Positions 1 to 6,764 of a stretch of 11,112 bases of DNA are shown here, piece after piece. Under the pieces are notes generated by a model. That model did no database searches. It worked only from the letters and a program-made list of their open reading frames with translations, and was not told where the DNA came from. How positions within the stretch are numbered: position 1 is the stretch's first letter; the number at the start of each line of letters is the position of its first letter. A program made the translations under genes and the position numbers. Origin of the DNA: Pseudomonadota bacterium (GTDB taxonomy: Bacteria; Pseudomonadota; Gammaproteobacteria; Acidiferrobacterales; UBA6901); assembly GCA_021785795.1 (NCBI GenBank), contig JAJYEK010000111.1, forward strand, positions 1 through 11,112. The letters run 5' to 3'.

Positions 1-102
1 GGAACCTCCGAAGGCATGGTGCTGGCAGCCGGCCCGGGCGGCAAGGACTTATGGATACTGTCACCCGACTCGGGAGCCCAGCCGGGCATGCGCATCAAGT
101 GA
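1..102 (+). CDS. metG: Methionyl-tRNA synthetase, C-terminal end (partial)
   Basis: The frame is open from the first base and ends in TGA at 100-102, giving 33 residues. They read [15 protein letters not shown] followed by [14 protein letters not shown]. This is the characteristic end of the C-terminal tRNA-binding (Trbp111/OB-fold) domain of long-type bacterial MetG, where the GMVLAA and SPDSGAQPG stretches are strongly conserved. MetG charges tRNA-Met with methionine in the cytoplasm. The gene begins outside the window, so nothing can be said about its catalytic domain or promoter. The next gene is on the opposite strand and converges on it, so this is the end of the metG transcript. In many gammaproteobacteria metG lies beside rnf genes, as here. 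Confidence 0.9.
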   Translation, partial: GTSEGMVLAAGPGGKDLWILSPDSGAQPGMRIK

Positions 103-111
103 CCTAGGCAG

Positions 112-147
112 GCGCTGCTGTCCGGGATCACCGCGCAGCGCATCCCG
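112..147. terminator. Weak hairpin between convergent genes
   Basis: Between the metG stop (102) and the convergent methyltransferase stop (150), GCGCTGC at 112-118 pairs perfectly with GCAGCGC at 135-141 across a 16-base loop. An alternative pairing joins CGGGAT at 123-128 with ATCCCG at 142-147. Only a TTT follows on the plus strand, so this is at best a weak bidirectional transcription stop. The structure is seen directly; termination is inferred from position only. Confidence 0.3.
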
Positions 148-149
148 TT

Positions 150-635
150 TCAGTAGATCCAGGGGATCAGCTTTCGTACGCGCGCGCGGTAGTCGGCATA
201 GGACTCGAACCTGCGCGAAAGCCAGTACTCTTCATACGAGGCCTTGCGGTCGAAAAACAGACCGAGCAGCACCACGGACACCGCGCCCGGCCAGCTCAGC
301 CACCACATCGACCATCCGGCCGCGGCGAGGACGATGCCGGAATACAGCGGGTGACGCACCAGACCGTAGACACCGTGCTCCCGCAAACGCGCATTGTCCC
401 GGGGACGGGGGAAGGGGGTCAGAGCGCGTCCCAGGCTGGCGGAAGCCGCCAGCACCATGCCGGACGCTATCAGTAGCAATGCGGCGCCGGCGAACCGCAC
501 ACAGAGGTCCGCCGCGTTGCGCGCCGCGGCAGGGAACCACGGGGGCAGGAACGCGGCGAGCGCCAGCAGCGGGATCTGCGCCGCCACCCACCAGCCGTCA
601 CGCACGCCCACCAGTACCTGCCTGCTCCTGCTCAT
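150..635 (-). CDS. Isoprenylcysteine methyltransferase-like membrane protein
   Basis: This small integral membrane protein has several hydrophobic segments and the C-terminal signature of the ICMT/phospholipid methyltransferase family. The signature reads HGVYGLVRHPLYSG, then, after another membrane segment, EEYWLSRRFESYADYRARVRKLIP. In the family these stretches bind S-adenosylmethionine and close the active site in the membrane. The bacterial substrates are mostly unknown, so the methyl acceptor here is unknown too. The reading frame extends to a GTG at 662. The ATG at 635 is preferred because GGAGG lies upstream (plus-strand 647-651), although its 11-base spacing is slightly long. From the ATG the protein is 161 residues, a normal size for the family. 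It is divergent from the rsxB-like gene and convergent with metG, so it is probably transcribed alone. Confidence 0.75.
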   Translation of the reverse strand: MSRSRQVLVGVRDGWWVAAQIPLLALAAFLPPWFPAAARNAADLCVRFAGAALLLIASGMVLAASASLGRALTPFPRPRDNARLREHGVYGLVRHPLYSGIVLAAAGWSMWWLSWPGAVSVVLLGLFFDRKASYEEYWLSRRFESYADYRARVRKLIPWIY

Positions 636-689
636 GATCCGGATAACCTCCGCGCGGGTCACGCTCGGACCCGGCCATGTCGGAAATTA

Positions 690-718
690 TTGCGTCAAAT
701 TCGGGCCGAGGCCATACT
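690..718 (+). promoter_or_regulatory. Candidate sigma70-type promoter for the rsxB-like gene
   Basis: TTGCGT at 690-695 and CATACT at 713-718 are separated by exactly 17 bases, in the 64-91 base gap between divergent genes. The expected transcription start (about 725) falls almost on the ATG at 727. The message would therefore be nearly leaderless, or translation starts at the in-frame GTG at 769. This is a consensus-based prediction only. Confidence 0.35.
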
Positions 719-726
719 CCGCAACC

Positions 727-1419
727 ATGCTGAGCCACCAGACACTCCCGCACCCGGCTGCCGCTGCGGTGCCGGCCGCGCGGATCGATGCCTGTCTGCC
801 GCAGACGCAGTGCACGCGCTGCGGATATCCGCGCTGCCGCTCCTATGCGGAGGCGATCGCCCGCGGAGAGGCCGACTTCAACCGCTGCCCGCCGGGCGGG
901 GATACGGCCATCGATGCGCTTGCGATACTGCTGAACCGTCCGGTCAGGCCGCTCGACCCGCGCTGCGGCAGCGAGACCGCGCGCCGGCGCGCGGTCATCG
1001 ACGAAGACCGCTGCATCGGCTGCCGCAAGTGCATCGACGTGTGCCCGGTAGATGCAATCCTCGGCGCGCGCCGCCTCATGCACACCGTGATCGCGCGGCA
1101 GTGCAGCGGCTGCGAACTGTGCCTGCCAGCCTGCCCGGTCGACTGTATTAATCTCGCGGTTGCGGACGAAGCCGCGATCCGGCCGGGACTGTGGCGCTCC
1201 TACGGCAGCGATGAGGCCGACAACTGGAGGCGGCGCAACGAGGCCCGCATCGCCCGGCGCTCCCGCCCGGCGCTCCCGCGCGATCCCGTCCCGGCGAACG
1301 ACGCTTCTGCGCCTGACGGGGACCACGCGCGCCGCCGGGCCGAGATCCGCGCAGCAGTGGAGCGCGCACGCCGCAGGAAGCAGGGAGTCCGGCAGCCCGA
1401 CCAGCACCCCGGCGGCTGA
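727..1419 (+). CDS. rsxB: Stand-alone RnfB/RsxB-type iron-sulfur protein
   Basis: The 230-residue protein carries an N-terminal four-cysteine Fe-S domain (C29, C32, C37, C54, in the QTQCTRCGYPRC context). Two classic 4Fe-4S ferredoxin motifs follow: C96/C99/C102/C106 (CIGCRKCIDVCP) and C126/C129/C132/C136 (CSGCELCLPACP). This is the domain order of RnfB/RsxB. It lacks the N-terminal membrane anchor usual for RnfB of complete Rnf complexes, and no rnfA, C, D, G or E lies beside it. The Arg-rich tail from about residue 165, with an AEIRAAVERARRRK helix, resembles stand-alone RnfB-like proteins near metG. It is probably a soluble electron carrier with an unknown partner. No clear ribosome site precedes ATG 727. 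GTG 769 is an alternative start that leaves a shorter lead before the first Cys motif. The family is clear; the role is inferred. Confidence 0.85.
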   Translation: MLSHQTLPHPAAAAVPAARIDACLPQTQCTRCGYPRCRSYAEAIARGEADFNRCPPGGDTAIDALAILLNRPVRPLDPRCGSETARRRAVIDEDRCIGCRKCIDVCPVDAILGARRLMHTVIARQCSGCELCLPACPVDCINLAVADEAAIRPGLWRSYGSDEADNWRRRNEARIARRSRPALPRDPVPANDASAPDGDHARRRAEIRAAVERARRRKQGVRQPDQHPGG

Positions 1420-1471
1420 CACGACCGGCCGGCCGCAAGAATCGCCGCTCGTCGCAGCGGCGGCGCCAACC

Positions 1472-4027
1472 ATGAAGAAACGGATACTCAATTCGCTCGG
1501 TTCCCTGTTCGGCCTGCTGCTTTTCGCGATCGCACTGTGGGCGCTGCACCATGAACTGCGGCACCACCAGTACCAGCAGGTTGTCCGCGAGATCGGCGCC
1601 ATACCTCTGGCGCACATCCTGCTCGCTTTTGTCCTGACCGTGCTCGACTACGCGGTTCTGACCGGCTACGACACCCTCGCGTTCCGCTACATAGGCCAGC
1701 CGCTGGAGCTGGGCAAGATCCGCCTGGCATCGTTCATCGGCTACGCCTTCAGCCACAACCTCGGGTTCTCGCTGGTTTCGGGGGGGTCCGTGCGCTACCG
1801 CCTGTATTCGTCCTGGGGCCTGTCGGCGATCCAGGTCACAAAACTTGTCGCCTTCTGCGGCGTGACCTTCTGGCTCGGGTTTCTTGCGCTCGGCGGGAGC
1901 GCATTCCTGCTCGAGCCGCCCACCATCCCGGGCGGCCTGCACCTGCCGTTCGATTCGGTTCGCGCCGCCGGAACACTGTTCCTGGCGCTGGCCGTCGCCT
2001 ATCTCGCCTGGTCCTTCCTGCAGAAGCGCCCACTGCGCGTCTTCGGCTGGGAATTCTCGCTGCCGCGGCCACGCCTGGCATTCGCCCAGCTCGCCGTTGC
2101 CACGGCCGACTGGGCCCTGGCTGCAGCCGTGCTGTATGCGCTGCTGCCGGCCGGCAGCGCCTGGAGCTACCCCGACTTCCTGGGCATTTTCCTGCTGGCC
2201 CAGATCATCGGCATGGTCAGCCAAGTGCCCGGCGGTCTGGGTATTTTCGAGACTGTCATGCTGCTGTTTCTGTCCCCGGCGCTGCCTTCCGCCTCGGTCA
2301 TCGGCTCGCTGCTCGTGTTCCGCGGGCTGTATTACCTGCTGCCGCTGGTGATCGCTGCGGCGCTTCTGGGTGGCCTCGAACTGCTGCAGCGGCGCGAGGA
2401 CATCAAGCGCGTAGGACGCCTCGTGGGCCAGTGGCTTCCGGTGCTTACCCCCCATGTGATCGCCTTTACCGTCTTCGTAGGCGGCGCGATCATGCTGTTT
2501 TCCGGCGCCACACCGGCCGACCATTGGCAGATCCAGTGGCTGCGCCGACTCGAACCGCTGCCGCTTCTCGAGATCTCGCACTTCACCAGCAGCGTCATCG
2601 GTGCCTGCCTGCTGATCCTCGCACGCGGCCTGCAGCGCCGTCTCGATGCGGCCTACCATCTCACGGTCATGCTTCTCGGAATCGGCGTGGTGGTGTCCCT
2701 TCTCAAGGGCTTCGACTATGCGGAAGCGGCGACGCTCGCCGTGATGTTCTCGGTGCTGCTGCCGACCCGAAGGCACTTCCACCGCAAGGCCTCGCTCATC
2801 AGTGAGCGCTTCAGCGCCGGATGGGTGGCGGCGATCGTGCTGGTGCTGGCGGCGTCGATCTGGCTCGGGATGTTCTCCTACAAGCACGTCGAGTATCGCG
2901 CGGACCTGTGGTGGCGCTTTGCATTCTCCGGTAACGCCCCGCGGTTCCTGCGGGCCTCGGTCGGCGCCCTCGGGGTAGCGCTGGTATTCGGAATTACACG
3001 GCTGATGCGGCCGGCACCCGCGGAACCGCAGCTGCCGGGCCCGATCGAGCTTGGAAACGCCCGCGAAATAGTGCGCCACTCGCGTCATGCTGCCGCCAAT
3101 CTCGCACTGCTCGGCGACAAGCATCTGCTGTTCAGTGAAAGCGGTGATGCGCTGCTCATGTATGGCGTGCTCGGACGCACCTGGGTGGCCATGGGCGATC
3201 CGGTCGGGCCACGCGAGGAATGGGAGGAACTGGTCTGGCAGTTTCGGGGCATCGTCGACGGTCATGACGGCTGGACCGCCTTCTACCAGGTGCAGCCCGA
3301 CAGCTTGCCGCTCTACCTCGATCTCGGACTGACCCTGCTCAAGCTCGGCGAAGAGGCGCGCGTCGACCTCAGCCGGTTCTCGCTCGAGGGCGGCGTCGGC
3401 AAGGGCAAGCGCAATCTCGTAAACCGGCTGGAAAAGGAGGGCTGTGAGTTCGCGGTGGTGCCGGTCGGCGAAGTACCGCTGCTGCTCGGGCGTTTCCGCG
3501 AGATTTCCGACACCTGGCTGGACCTGAAATCGGCGCGGGAGAAGCGCTTTTCGCTCGGGTTCTTCGACGACGCCTACCTGCGCAACTTTCCGGCTGCGGT
3601 CGTCCGCCGCGGCGGGATCATCGTGGCTTTCGCCAATGTCTGGACGGGCGCGAACAAAGAGGAAATCTCGGTCGACCTCATGCGCCATCTTCCGGACGCG
3701 CCCGACAGCGTCATGGAATACCTGTTCATCCGGCTGATGCTGTGGGCCAAGGCCGAGGGATTCGGCTGGTTCAACCTGGGCATGGCGCCGCTGGCCGGGC
3801 TCGAAGACCACACGCTGGCGCCGTTGTGGACCCGCCTGGGTGCGATGGTGTTTCGCCACGGCGAACACTTCTACAATTTCCAGGGTCTGCGCCAGTACAA
3901 GGCGAAGTTCGATCCGGTCTGGACGCCGCGCTACCTCGCCAGCCCGGGTGGCATCGCGCTGCCGCGCATACTCACCAGCATTGCAACCTTGATCTCGGGC
4001 GGACTGAAGGGAGTGATCGTGAAGTGA
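1472..4027 (+). CDS. mprF: Bifunctional lysyl-phosphatidylglycerol synthase/flippase MprF
   Basis: The product has 851 residues, the usual length for full MprF. The first part is a polytopic membrane flippase domain with GGSVRYRLY at 104-112 and the hallmark QVPGGLGIFET at 251-261. More membrane segments lead to about residue 510. From about 520 to the end lies the soluble LPG_synthase_C (DUF2156, GNAT-like) domain, with GRTWVAMGDPVGP near 568, VGKGKRNLVNRLEKEG, and the family's closing FYNFQGLRQYKAKFDPVW. MprF transfers an amino acid, classically lysine, from aminoacyl-tRNA to phosphatidylglycerol and moves the lipid to the outer leaflet, lowering negative surface charge. Whether lysine or alanine is used cannot be read from the sequence. 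The ATG at 1472 lies 52 bases after the ferredoxin gene and has no strong ribosome site. The partner hydrolase follows after 44 bases, indicating an operon. Confidence 0.92.
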   Translation: MKKRILNSLGSLFGLLLFAIALWALHHELRHHQYQQVVREIGAIPLAHILLAFVLTVLDYAVLTGYDTLAFRYIGQPLELGKIRLASFIGYAFSHNLGFSLVSGGSVRYRLYSSWGLSAIQVTKLVAFCGVTFWLGFLALGGSAFLLEPPTIPGGLHLPFDSVRAAGTLFLALAVAYLAWSFLQKRPLRVFGWEFSLPRPRLAFAQLAVATADWALAAAVLYALLPAGSAWSYPDFLGIFLLAQIIGMVSQVPGGLGIFETVMLLFLSPALPSASVIGSLLVFRGLYYLLPLVIAAALLGGLELLQRREDIKRVGRLVGQWLPVLTPHVIAFTVFVGGAIMLFSGATPADHWQIQWLRRLEPLPLLEISHFTSSVIGACLLILARGLQRRLDAAYHLTVMLLGIGVVVSLLKGFDYAEAATLAVMFSVLLPTRRHFHRKASLISERFSAGWVAAIVLVLAASIWLGMFSYKHVEYRADLWWRFAFSGNAPRFLRASVGALGVALVFGITRLMRPAPAEPQLPGPIELGNAREIVRHSRHAAANLALLGDKHLLFSESGDALLMYGVLGRTWVAMGDPVGPREEWEELVWQFRGIVDGHDGWTAFYQVQPDSLPLYLDLGLTLLKLGEEARVDLSRFSLEGGVGKGKRNLVNRLEKEGCEFAVVPVGEVPLLLGRFREISDTWLDLKSAREKRFSLGFFDDAYLRNFPAAVVRRGGIIVAFANVWTGANKEEISVDLMRHLPDAPDSVMEYLFIRLMLWAKAEGFGWFNLGMAPLAGLEDHTLAPLWTRLGAMVFRHGEHFYNFQGLRQYKAKFDPVWTPRYLASPGGIALPRILTSIATLISGGLKGVIVK

Positions 4028-4029
4028 AC

Positions 4030-4056
4030 AACCCGCAGCTATCCGATCGCGGGTTT
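4030..4056 (+). promoter_or_regulatory. Hairpin between mprF and virJ
   Basis: AACCCGC at 4030-4036 pairs perfectly with GCGGGTT at 4049-4055 around a 12-base loop. It is followed by TTTCCTT, a poor T-tract. It starts 3 bases after the mprF stop and ends 7 bases before the GGAGG of the next gene. It could be a weak attenuator, an RNA-stabilising 3' end, or a processing site that sets the hydrolase-to-synthase ratio. The pairing is seen directly; the role is inferred. Confidence 0.45.
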
Positions 4057-4071
4057 CCTTGCGGAGGTTCT

Positions 4072-5487
4072 ATGAAGCGGTTGTCGATAATGGTCCTTGC
4101 CCTGCTGGCCGGGTTCGCCCGGGCCGGGACAGCCCCGGCCGCCGAGGTACGCTTCGGCCGCCTCGGTCCGGTCGCAGTATTCATGCCGGCGGCCCCGCCG
4201 GCACACGTGGTCCTGCAGTTGTCCGGCCGCCACGGCTGGGCTGCCCACGACACGGCGCTCGCCCGGGTCCTGACCGCCACCGACACCCTGGTGCTCGGGG
4301 TGAACCTCAACGACTACCTCCGGCGCGTGGCACATGTCCGGTGTGCGTATCCAGCGGGCGATCTCGAGGCCCTGAGCCAGTATATGCAGAAGCGGCTACG
4401 CCTCCCGGCCTACATCCGGCCAGTGCTGGTGGGCCGGGACCTGGGTGCAACGGTCGCCTACGGAACCCTGGCGCAGGCACCCGTCGGTACCTTCCGCGGT
4501 GCGGTGGGCTTTGACTTCTGTCCGCAGCGCCCGCTGCCGCGGCCGCTGTGCCGCGGCGACGGCTGGCCGATGAGGCGCAATCCCGGCGGGCGTGGATACC
4601 TCGTCCAAGCCGGCAGACTCACGGCACCGTGGACGGTCCTGAACAGCACGGCGAACCCGTCCTGTACACCGGAGCATGCCGCGCGGTTTGTCGCCCGCGT
4701 CCCCTCGGCACGGTTTGCCGTACTCCGCGCCCGGCCCGGCGAGGTGGTCCAGAGCGACGCCGCCATGGCGCTCGTGCGCCAGGCGCTGCTGCAGCTGGCC
4801 GCGCGCTCGGCGGCGATCGGCCCACCAAAGCCGGTCACGGACCTGCCCCTGGTGGAGGTCCCGGCCACGGTTCCGGCCAACGACAGCCTGGTCGTGATGA
4901 TCTCGGGTGACGGGGGATGGGCCGGCCTCGACCGCGAGGTGGCAACCGCGCTGGCCGCACACGGCTACTCAGTCGTAGGACTGAACTCGCTGCGCTACTT
5001 CTGGACCCGGCGCACGCCGGACGAGGCCGGCGAGGACCTCACGCGCATCCTCGATTACTACCTTGCGCACTGGAACAAGAAGCGGGCGCTCCTCATCGGC
5101 TATTCCCGCGGCGCGGACGTCCTGCCCTTTATGGTGAGGCGCCTGCCGCCCGCTCTCAAAAGCCGCATTGATCTGATAGCACTTCTTGGCCTGGGCCGGC
5201 ACGTTGATTTCGAGTTCCACCTCTCGGACTGGCTTCCGGTCTCGGGGCGACAGCCCTCGGCGCTGCCGATCTTTCCCGAGATCGAGGCGCTTCGCGCCGG
5301 GCGACACCTACTGTGCATCTATGGCCAGGACGAGACGCACTCGCTGTGCCGGAGGTTCACGCCACGGCTCGGCCGCACCCTGGAGCTGAGGGGTGGCCAT
5401 CATTTCGACGGCGCCTACGCAAAACTGGCTGAAGTCATTCTGGATGCCTTGCACCGGGAGCGTCAGACCGCGGTCTCGAACCCCTGA
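4072..5487 (+). CDS. virJ: AcvB/VirJ-family periplasmic alpha/beta hydrolase
   Basis: The 471-residue protein starts with a typical signal peptide (MKRLSIMVLALLAGFARA, cleavage likely after A24). Residues about 270-460 form the VirJ domain: SGDGGWAGLDREVATALAAHGY, then the nucleophile elbow GYSRG with Ser345, then YGQDETHSLC (D420) and GGHHFDGAY (H443/H444) as probable remaining triad members. Residues about 30-240 look like a degenerate copy of the same fold, with LSGRHGWAAHD and GRDLG where GxSxG would be. In Agrobacterium AcvB is a lysyl-phosphatidylglycerol hydrolase, and in rhizobia atvA lies next to lpiA, an mprF relative. The mprF neighbour here points to the same job: cleaving aminoacyl-lipid in the periplasm. 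GGAGG at 4063-4067 fixes the ATG. Family assignment is firm; substrate is inferred. Confidence 0.87.
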   Translation: MKRLSIMVLALLAGFARAGTAPAAEVRFGRLGPVAVFMPAAPPAHVVLQLSGRHGWAAHDTALARVLTATDTLVLGVNLNDYLRRVAHVRCAYPAGDLEALSQYMQKRLRLPAYIRPVLVGRDLGATVAYGTLAQAPVGTFRGAVGFDFCPQRPLPRPLCRGDGWPMRRNPGGRGYLVQAGRLTAPWTVLNSTANPSCTPEHAARFVARVPSARFAVLRARPGEVVQSDAAMALVRQALLQLAARSAAIGPPKPVTDLPLVEVPATVPANDSLVVMISGDGGWAGLDREVATALAAHGYSVVGLNSLRYFWTRRTPDEAGEDLTRILDYYLAHWNKKRALLIGYSRGADVLPFMVRRLPPALKSRIDLIALLGLGRHVDFEFHLSDWLPVSGRQPSALPIFPEIEALRAGRHLLCIYGQDETHSLCRRFTPRLGRTLELRGGHHFDGAYAKLAEVILDALHRERQTAVSNP

Positions 5488-5542
5488 GCGGCCGCAGCCC
5501 GGCCTGTCCGCCTGGCCCCGGAGGCGCCGGCCAGCCGGTTCA

Positions 5543-5571
5543 TTGGCAAACGGGTCTGCGGCCCGTAAAAT
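5543..5571 (+). promoter_or_regulatory. Sigma70-like promoter before the His-rich gene
   Basis: TTGGCA at 5543-5548 and TAAAAT at 5566-5571 are 17 bases apart, close to consensus in both boxes and unusual in such GC-rich surroundings. The predicted start is near 5578. This places a new transcription unit after virJ that may run through nth, the FIST gene and the DUF1841 gene. Prediction from motif and spacing only. Confidence 0.6.
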
Positions 5572-5577
5572 ACGCAG

Positions 5578-5594
5578 GCCTGTTCCCAACAGGC
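5578..5594 (+). promoter_or_regulatory. Perfect 7-bp inverted repeat at the predicted start of transcription
   Basis: GCCTGTT at 5578-5584 and AACAGGC at 5588-5594 are exact inverse complements around CCC. The repeat begins where the promoter at 5543-5571 should start transcription. It could be an operator or a short 5' hairpin on the message. No regulator can be named. Confidence 0.4.
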
Positions 5595-5612
5595 TCCCCT
5601 ATGCCAGCACGC

Positions 5613-5618
5613 AGGAGG
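5613..5618 (+). promoter_or_regulatory. Strong ribosome binding site
   Basis: AGGAGG lies 7 bases before the ATG at 5626. It is the strongest site in the plus-strand half of the window. It supports the small 138-residue frame as a real gene and fixes its start. Confidence 0.75.
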
Positions 5619-5625
5619 CTAGAGC

Positions 5626-6042
5626 ATGTCCGGTCATTTCCCGTTCAGCGGCAAGGCAAACCGCGTTGCCGTTTTTGCTTTCTTTGAAGATCTCGGCCTC
5701 AGCCTGGAACTGCAGGAGCGGTATTACCGCTGGTGGCACGAATGGGCAAAAAACTTCGTTCAGAAAGATCCAGACCTGTCTCTCACCAAGGCGGTGGAGT
5801 TCAGCCACTATCCCTTCGGCCAGCATGCACACGCGAACTTCCACCTGCATGACTACCTGTGGGCTACACCGATGCTGGACCTGGGAGAATTCATCGAGAA
5901 CGTGATCTTTCCCAGGCTGGACGACAAGGCGATGCACCAGCTCGGGCAGGAGTACGAAAAGATGCTCGAAGGTATTGTCCAGGAAGCCGCCCAGCATCCC
6001 CGCCCCGCGCCGCCCGAGATCGGGCGCTACCGTCACACCTGA
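5626..6042 (+). CDS. Hypothetical His-rich 138-residue protein
   Basis: I do not recognise this family. The protein has no signal peptide, no membrane segment and no cysteine, so it is probably cytoplasmic. It is rich in aromatic residues (RYYRWWHEWAKNF at 32-44) and has ten histidines. Five of these are clustered in FSHYPFGQHAHANFHLHDYLW as H61, H67, H69, H73 and H75, an arrangement that could bind a metal. The second half (LDLGEFIENVIFPRLDDKAMHQLGQEYEKMLEGIVQEA) looks helical and amphipathic, and the last 15 residues are Pro-rich and probably disordered. A near-consensus promoter and an AGGAGG site precede it. The nth gene starts about 107 bases downstream on the same strand. Coding status is well supported by signals and composition; function is unknown. 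Confidence 0.75.
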   Translation: MSGHFPFSGKANRVAVFAFFEDLGLSLELQERYYRWWHEWAKNFVQKDPDLSLTKAVEFSHYPFGQHAHANFHLHDYLWATPMLDLGEFIENVIFPRLDDKAMHQLGQEYEKMLEGIVQEAAQHPRPAPPEIGRYRHT

Positions 6043-6149
6043 AGACGCAGGCCCGGCAGCGGCATTCGGCGCCCCCCGGCCGGGGCCGCTCCGCTGGCGG
6101 CCGGCGCGCGGCTGCGCATGCGAGCCTGCTCAGCCCGGCACAACGGCGC

Positions 6150-6764
6150 ATGCTGTTTGCCCGGCTGAAGGCCCAAAATCCAACACCCACCACCGAACTG
6201 CAATACCGCACGCCCTTCGAGCTGCTGGTGTCCGTCATGCTCTCGGCACAGGCAACAGACAAAAGCGTGAACAAGGCCACCGCCAGGCTGTTCGTGATCG
6301 CTTCCACGCCGCAGGCCATGCTCGATCTCGGCCTGCGCCGCTTGAAGGGCTACATCAAAACCATCGGTCTCTACAACACCAAAGCTGCTAATATCCTGAA
6401 AACCTGCAGACTGCTGCTCGCGCGGCACGGCGGCGAAGTGCCGTCGACACGCGCCGAACTCGAAACCCTGCCGGGCGTGGGCCGAAAGACCGCCAACGTG
6501 ATCCTCAACACCGCATTCGGGGAACCCACGATCGCGGTCGACACCCATATCTTTCGGGTCGCCAACCGCACCGGACTCGCACCCGGACGGACCGTGAAGG
6601 AAGTCGAGCAAAACCTGCTCCAGGCCGTGCCACCCCGTTACCGCAAGGACGCACACCACTGGCTGATCCTGCACGGGCGCTACACCTGCGTTGCGCGCCG
6701 GCCCCGCTGCGGCAGCTGCGTTATCTATGATTTATGTGCGTACCCGGATAAATTAGATACATGA
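6150..6764 (+). CDS. nth: Endonuclease III, DNA glycosylase/AP lyase
   Basis: This base-excision repair enzyme removes oxidised pyrimidines and cuts the abasic site. The sequence aligns without visible gaps to E. coli Nth (recalled, 211 residues). It has the helix-hairpin-helix LPGVGRKTANV with catalytic Lys113 (E. coli K120), AVDTHIFRVANRTGL with Asp131 (E. coli D138), and the [4Fe-4S] ligands in CVARRPRCGSCVIYDLC with C-x6-C-x2-C-x5-C spacing. The ATG at 6150 gives 204 residues, 7 fewer than E. coli. No ATG, GTG or TTG occurs in frame between the preceding gene and 6150. The missing residues (LLSPAQRR) are encoded upstream, where only CTG 6126 could start. No good ribosome site precedes either. 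The stop overlaps the next gene's ATG. Confidence 0.93.
   Translation: MLFARLKAQNPTPTTELQYRTPFELLVSVMLSAQATDKSVNKATARLFVIASTPQAMLDLGLRRLKGYIKTIGLYNTKAANILKTCRLLLARHGGEVPSTRAELETLPGVGRKTANVILNTAFGEPTIAVDTHIFRVANRTGLAPGRTVKEVEQNLLQAVPPRYRKDAHHWLILHGRYTCVARRPRCGSCVIYDLCAYPDKLDT

Noticed and set aside
1148..3868. 906-codon open frame on the minus strand opposite mprF
   Set aside because: It lies wholly antisense to a clear mprF, encodes a Q/R/E-rich sequence without any domain, and is explained by GC-rich third positions on the plus strand.
5488..5542. GC-rich stretch after virJ, checked as its terminator
   Set aside because: Several GGCC/CCGG pairings are possible but none is followed by T residues; nothing specific can be supported.
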